The notes below the pieces were generated by a model, which searched no databases, was not told where the DNA came from, and saw only the letters and a program-made list of their open reading frames with translations. Below, piece by piece: positions 5,763-7,031 of a stretch of DNA of 7,031 nt. Positions within the stretch are counted from its first letter, which is position 1; each line of letters starts with the position of its first letter. The translations under genes were made by a program, and so were the position numbers. The DNA comes from Myxococcota bacterium (GTDB lineage Bacteria > Myxococcota > Polyangia > GCA-2747355 > JAKLHH01): assembly GCA_022710245.1 (NCBI GenBank), contig JAKLHH010000391.1, positions 1 to 7,031 on the forward strand. The letters are read 5' to 3'.

Positions 5763-5778
5763 TGCAGCTTGCGTGCCG
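5763..5778 (-). promoter_or_regulatory. Candidate sigma-54 promoter for the unknown secreted protein gene
   Basis: On the minus strand the bases read CGGCACG-CAAG-CTGCA, with GG (5777/5776) and GC (5765/5764) 12 bp apart. The GGCACG half is perfect and the -12 half has one mismatch. The predicted start near 5752 gives a 15-nt leader that includes the GGAGGAG Shine-Dalgarno. The 22-bp repeat array begins directly behind the -24 element. Confidence 0.62.
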
Positions 5779-5865
5779 GCGCCACGCGAGGCTGCTGAGG
5801 GCGCGACGCGATGCTGGTGACGGCGCCACGCGAGGGCGGCGACGGCGCCACCCGACGGTGAGGTC
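5778..5865. repeat. Four-unit 22-bp tandem array, possible enhancer
   Basis: Units start at 5778, 5800, 5822 and 5844, exactly 22 bp apart. The first 12 bases are conserved as GGCGCCACGCGA with at most one change per unit; the other 10 vary. A weak fifth copy follows at 5866. The period is not a multiple of three, so the array is unlikely to be coding. It lies between about -26 and -113 of the predicted sigma-54 start for the gene at 5737. A perfect palindrome, CCGGCGCGCCGG, lies further on at 5886-5897. Confidence 0.75.
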
Positions 5866-5988
5866 GACACCGCACGACGGGGGTGCCGGCGCGCCGGAGC
5901 GCTCGAGGGGAACCAGGGGGGCCCGTGCACAGGCCACTCGCGGCGGGAGCGGCGCGTTTCCGGAGACGGGTCGCGGTCGAGCCGGCGG

Positions 5989-6018
5989 TTGTCGCTCGCT
6001 CGCCGCGCAGGTTAGCCT
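5989..6018 (+). promoter_or_regulatory. Sigma-70-like promoter predicting a leaderless transcript
   Basis: TTGTCG (5989-5994) and TAGCCT (6013-6018) are separated by 18 bp. The -10 box keeps the three most important bases (TA at its start, T at its end). Counting from it, +1 falls on the A of the ATG at 6025, so the message would begin with the start codon. No good Shine-Dalgarno precedes that ATG, which fits. No sigma-54-type element was seen here. Confidence 0.45.
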
Positions 6019-6024
6019 GGTGCC

Positions 6025-6120
6025 ATGAGAGCATGCCTGCGCACTGGACAGTGGTTGGTCTTCACGGTGATGGCAGCCGCCTGCAGCGACTCGACGCCGG
6101 GCGTGGACGCTCACCCATGA
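6025..6120 (+). CDS. 31-codon leader ORF resembling a lipoprotein signal peptide
   Basis: The ORF encodes Arg residues at 2 and 6, a hydrophobic run (WLVFTVMAAA, 10-19), then Cys20 followed by SDSTPGVDAHP and a stop. This looks like the front of a lipoprotein, though the lipobox (AAAC) is not ideal. The stop (6118-6120) overlaps the acetyltransferase start as ATGA, the usual arrangement for translational coupling. It may be a tiny lipoprotein, a coupling leader, or the remnant of a larger lipoprotein gene whose body was lost. It could also be a chance ORF. Confidence 0.4.
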   Translation: MRACLRTGQWLVFTVMAAACSDSTPGVDAHP

Positions 6121-6902
6121 AGATCATCGAGCTCGCCGACGAGCACCGCGCGCTCTTCGCGGTGTGCCTCGAGGACTGGTCGGACGACGTGCGCGAGGCA
6201 GGCACGCGGCGCGCCGAGTGGATCGCGCGCTTCCTCGAGCGCGGCCTGCGGGCGCAGCTCGCGCTCGACGACGAGGGCACGGTCTGCGGGATGGTGCAGC
6301 ACCTGCCGATCGAGCACTCGGTGGCGGCGGGCAGCGGCCTCCAGTTCATCCCGTGCATCTGGGTGCACGGCCACAAGCAGGGCCGCGGCAACCGCCAGGG
6401 CCACGGGATGGGCAGCGCGCTCCTCGAGGCGGCCGAGGCTGACGCGCGGGCGCGCGGGGCGAGCGGCATGGCCGCCTGGGGCGTCTGGCTCCCGTTCTGG
6501 ATGAAGGCCTCCTGGTTCAAGCGGCACGGCTACCGCAAGGCCGACCGCCAGGGGCTGGCGGTGCTGCTCTGGAAGCCGTTCACCGACGACGCGCGTCCGC
6601 CGCGGTGGCACCCAAAAGGCCGCGAGCTCCCCGAGCCGGTGCCGGGCAAGGTCAACGTGACCGCGTTCGTCAACGGGTGGTGCACCGTGGGGAACCTGAT
6701 CGCGGCGCGCGCGCGCCGGGCCGCGCTCGAGCTCGGCGAGCGGGTGGCCTACCGCGAGGTCGACACCTCGGAGCCTGGCGCGGTGGCGCGCTGGGGCTTC
6801 TCGGACGCGCTCTTCGTCGACGGTAAGCAGGTCGGCAGCGGGCCGCCGCCGAGCTACGAGAAGGTCCGCGGGCTGATCGCGAAGCGGGTCCGGCGACTCT
6901 AA
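6117..6902 (+). CDS. GNAT acetyltransferase with C-terminal thioredoxin-like (YoaP-like) domain
   Basis: The 261-aa cytoplasmic protein has two parts. Residues 1-155 form a GNAT fold: the acetyl-CoA pyrophosphate loop is RQGHGMGSALL (93-103, the R/Q-x-x-G-x-G/A motif), followed by the helix EAAEADARARG and the late motif WFKRHGYRKADRQGLAVLLWKP (133-154). Residues 178-261 resemble the extra domain of B. subtilis YoaP-type acetyltransferases: KVNVTAFVNGWCTVGN carries a lone Cys189 where thioredoxins have CxxC, then YREVDTSEP, then the distinctive DALFVDGKQVGSGPPPSYEKVR. The acyl acceptor is unknown. No strong Shine-Dalgarno precedes the ATG at 6117; translation probably depends on coupling to the upstream 31-codon ORF. 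The gene is divergent from the secreted-protein gene at 5737. Confidence 0.88.
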   Translation: MKIIELADEHRALFAVCLEDWSDDVREAGTRRAEWIARFLERGLRAQLALDDEGTVCGMVQHLPIEHSVAAGSGLQFIPCIWVHGHKQGRGNRQGHGMGSALLEAAEADARARGASGMAAWGVWLPFWMKASWFKRHGYRKADRQGLAVLLWKPFTDDARPPRWHPKGRELPEPVPGKVNVTAFVNGWCTVGNLIAARARRAALELGERVAYREVDTSEPGAVARWGFSDALFVDGKQVGSGPPPSYEKVRGLIAKRVRRL

Positions 6903-6918
6903 CCCCACAGTTGTGGGG
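6903..6918 (+). terminator. Hairpin directly after the acetyltransferase stop
   Basis: CCCCAC-AGTT-GTGGGG forms a perfect 6-bp stem with a 4-nt loop right after the TAA. No T-run follows, so factor-independent termination is only possible, not shown. Confidence 0.5.
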
Positions 6919-6961
6919 CTAGCTCACCGCCCTCTCTCCTCTGCCCTGAGCGCCGGGGAAG

Positions 6962-7011
6962 GACGCCCCTCAAGAAAACCAGCCCGGAGGCTACCCATCG
7001 CCAGGGGCGTC
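6962..7011. repeat. 9-bp inverted repeat in the 3' intergenic tail
   Basis: GACGCCCCT (6962-6970) is perfectly inverted as AGGGGCGTC (7003-7011) around a 32-nt spacer. The tail from 6919 holds no recognisable gene. The stretch before it is pyrimidine-rich (CTCTCTCCTCT). It could be a structured RNA or the end of an interspersed repeat; the edge of the window prevents a decision. Confidence 0.45.
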
Positions 7012-7031
7012 ATCGTCCGACCGGAGCGAGC

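Noticed and set aside
5778..5887. CRISPR array
   Set aside because: Units are contiguous 22-mers with only 10 variable bases between 12-base cores, too short for repeat plus spacer, and no cas gene is present.
4197..5930. Long minus-strand ORF of 577 codons
   Set aside because: It is a shadow frame made of Arg/Ala/Pro repeats, crossing two real genes and the 22-bp array, which would be read in rotating frames.
6924..7031. C-terminal end of a minus-strand gene entering from the right
   Set aside because: The frame is open for 35 codons to the edge, but that is expected by chance at this GC content, and it covers the inverted repeat; there is no protein-like pattern to support it.
1..7031. 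tRNA, rRNA, insertion sequence or phage integration signs
   Set aside because: No cloverleaf, rRNA-like stretch, transposase motif or terminal inverted repeat with target duplication was seen on either strand.

Overview
The window is very GC-rich DNA with a strong G/C bias at codon third positions. It carries mostly genes for exported proteins. The first complete gene encodes a secreted serine protease whose C-terminus looks like a MYXO-CTERM sorting signal (Gly-Cys, a hydrophobic stretch, then an Arg cluster). That tail, the export-heavy content and the sigma-54-like promoters point to a myxobacterium (Myxococcota). No species can be named from the sequence alone.

Layout: (1) 1-277, minus: probable start of a membrane protein that runs off the left edge. 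(2) 348-1736, minus: S1-family serine protease with an Ig-like domain and MYXO-CTERM-like tail. (3) 1737-2012: divergent control region with 13-bp direct repeats. (4) 2013-2987, plus: lipoprotein related to GHL10 glycoside hydrolases. (5) 2988-3059: short convergent gap with a GC-rich hairpin. (6) 3060-3383, minus: small helical protein of unknown function. (7) 3384-3692: divergent control region with several repeats. (8) 3693-5117, plus: secreted transglutaminase/EDR1-like cysteine enzyme. (9) 5021-5737, minus: secreted protein of unknown family whose 3' end overlaps the previous gene tail-to-tail by 97 bp. (10) 5738-6024: divergent control region with a 22-bp tandem array. (11) 6025-6120, plus: 31-codon lipoprotein-signal-like ORF that overlaps the next start as ATGA. 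(12) 6117-6902, plus: GNAT acetyltransferase with a C-terminal thioredoxin-like domain. (13) 6903-7031: hairpin and an unexplained inverted repeat.

The least obvious content lies between the genes. Elements with the sigma-54 layout (GG and GC dinucleotides exactly 12 bp apart, in GGC(A)C(G)/TTGC-like context) sit just upstream of the starts at 3383 (minus), 3693 (plus) and 5737 (minus), with a weaker one before 2013 (plus) and a doubtful one before 1736 (minus). For the four better ones the predicted transcript start falls 13-22 nt before the start codon, leaving room for the Shine-Dalgarno where one exists. Each divergent region also holds its own repeat family, placed where enhancer-binding activators of sigma-54 normally bind. 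The working model is a run of mostly exported, envelope-directed proteins (protease, possible glycan hydrolase, transglutaminase-like enzyme, unknown secreted protein) under activator-dependent sigma-54 control. The final acetyltransferase looks different, with a sigma-70-like promoter predicted to start transcription exactly at the ATG of the leader ORF. All promoter and operator calls come from reading motifs and have not been tested.
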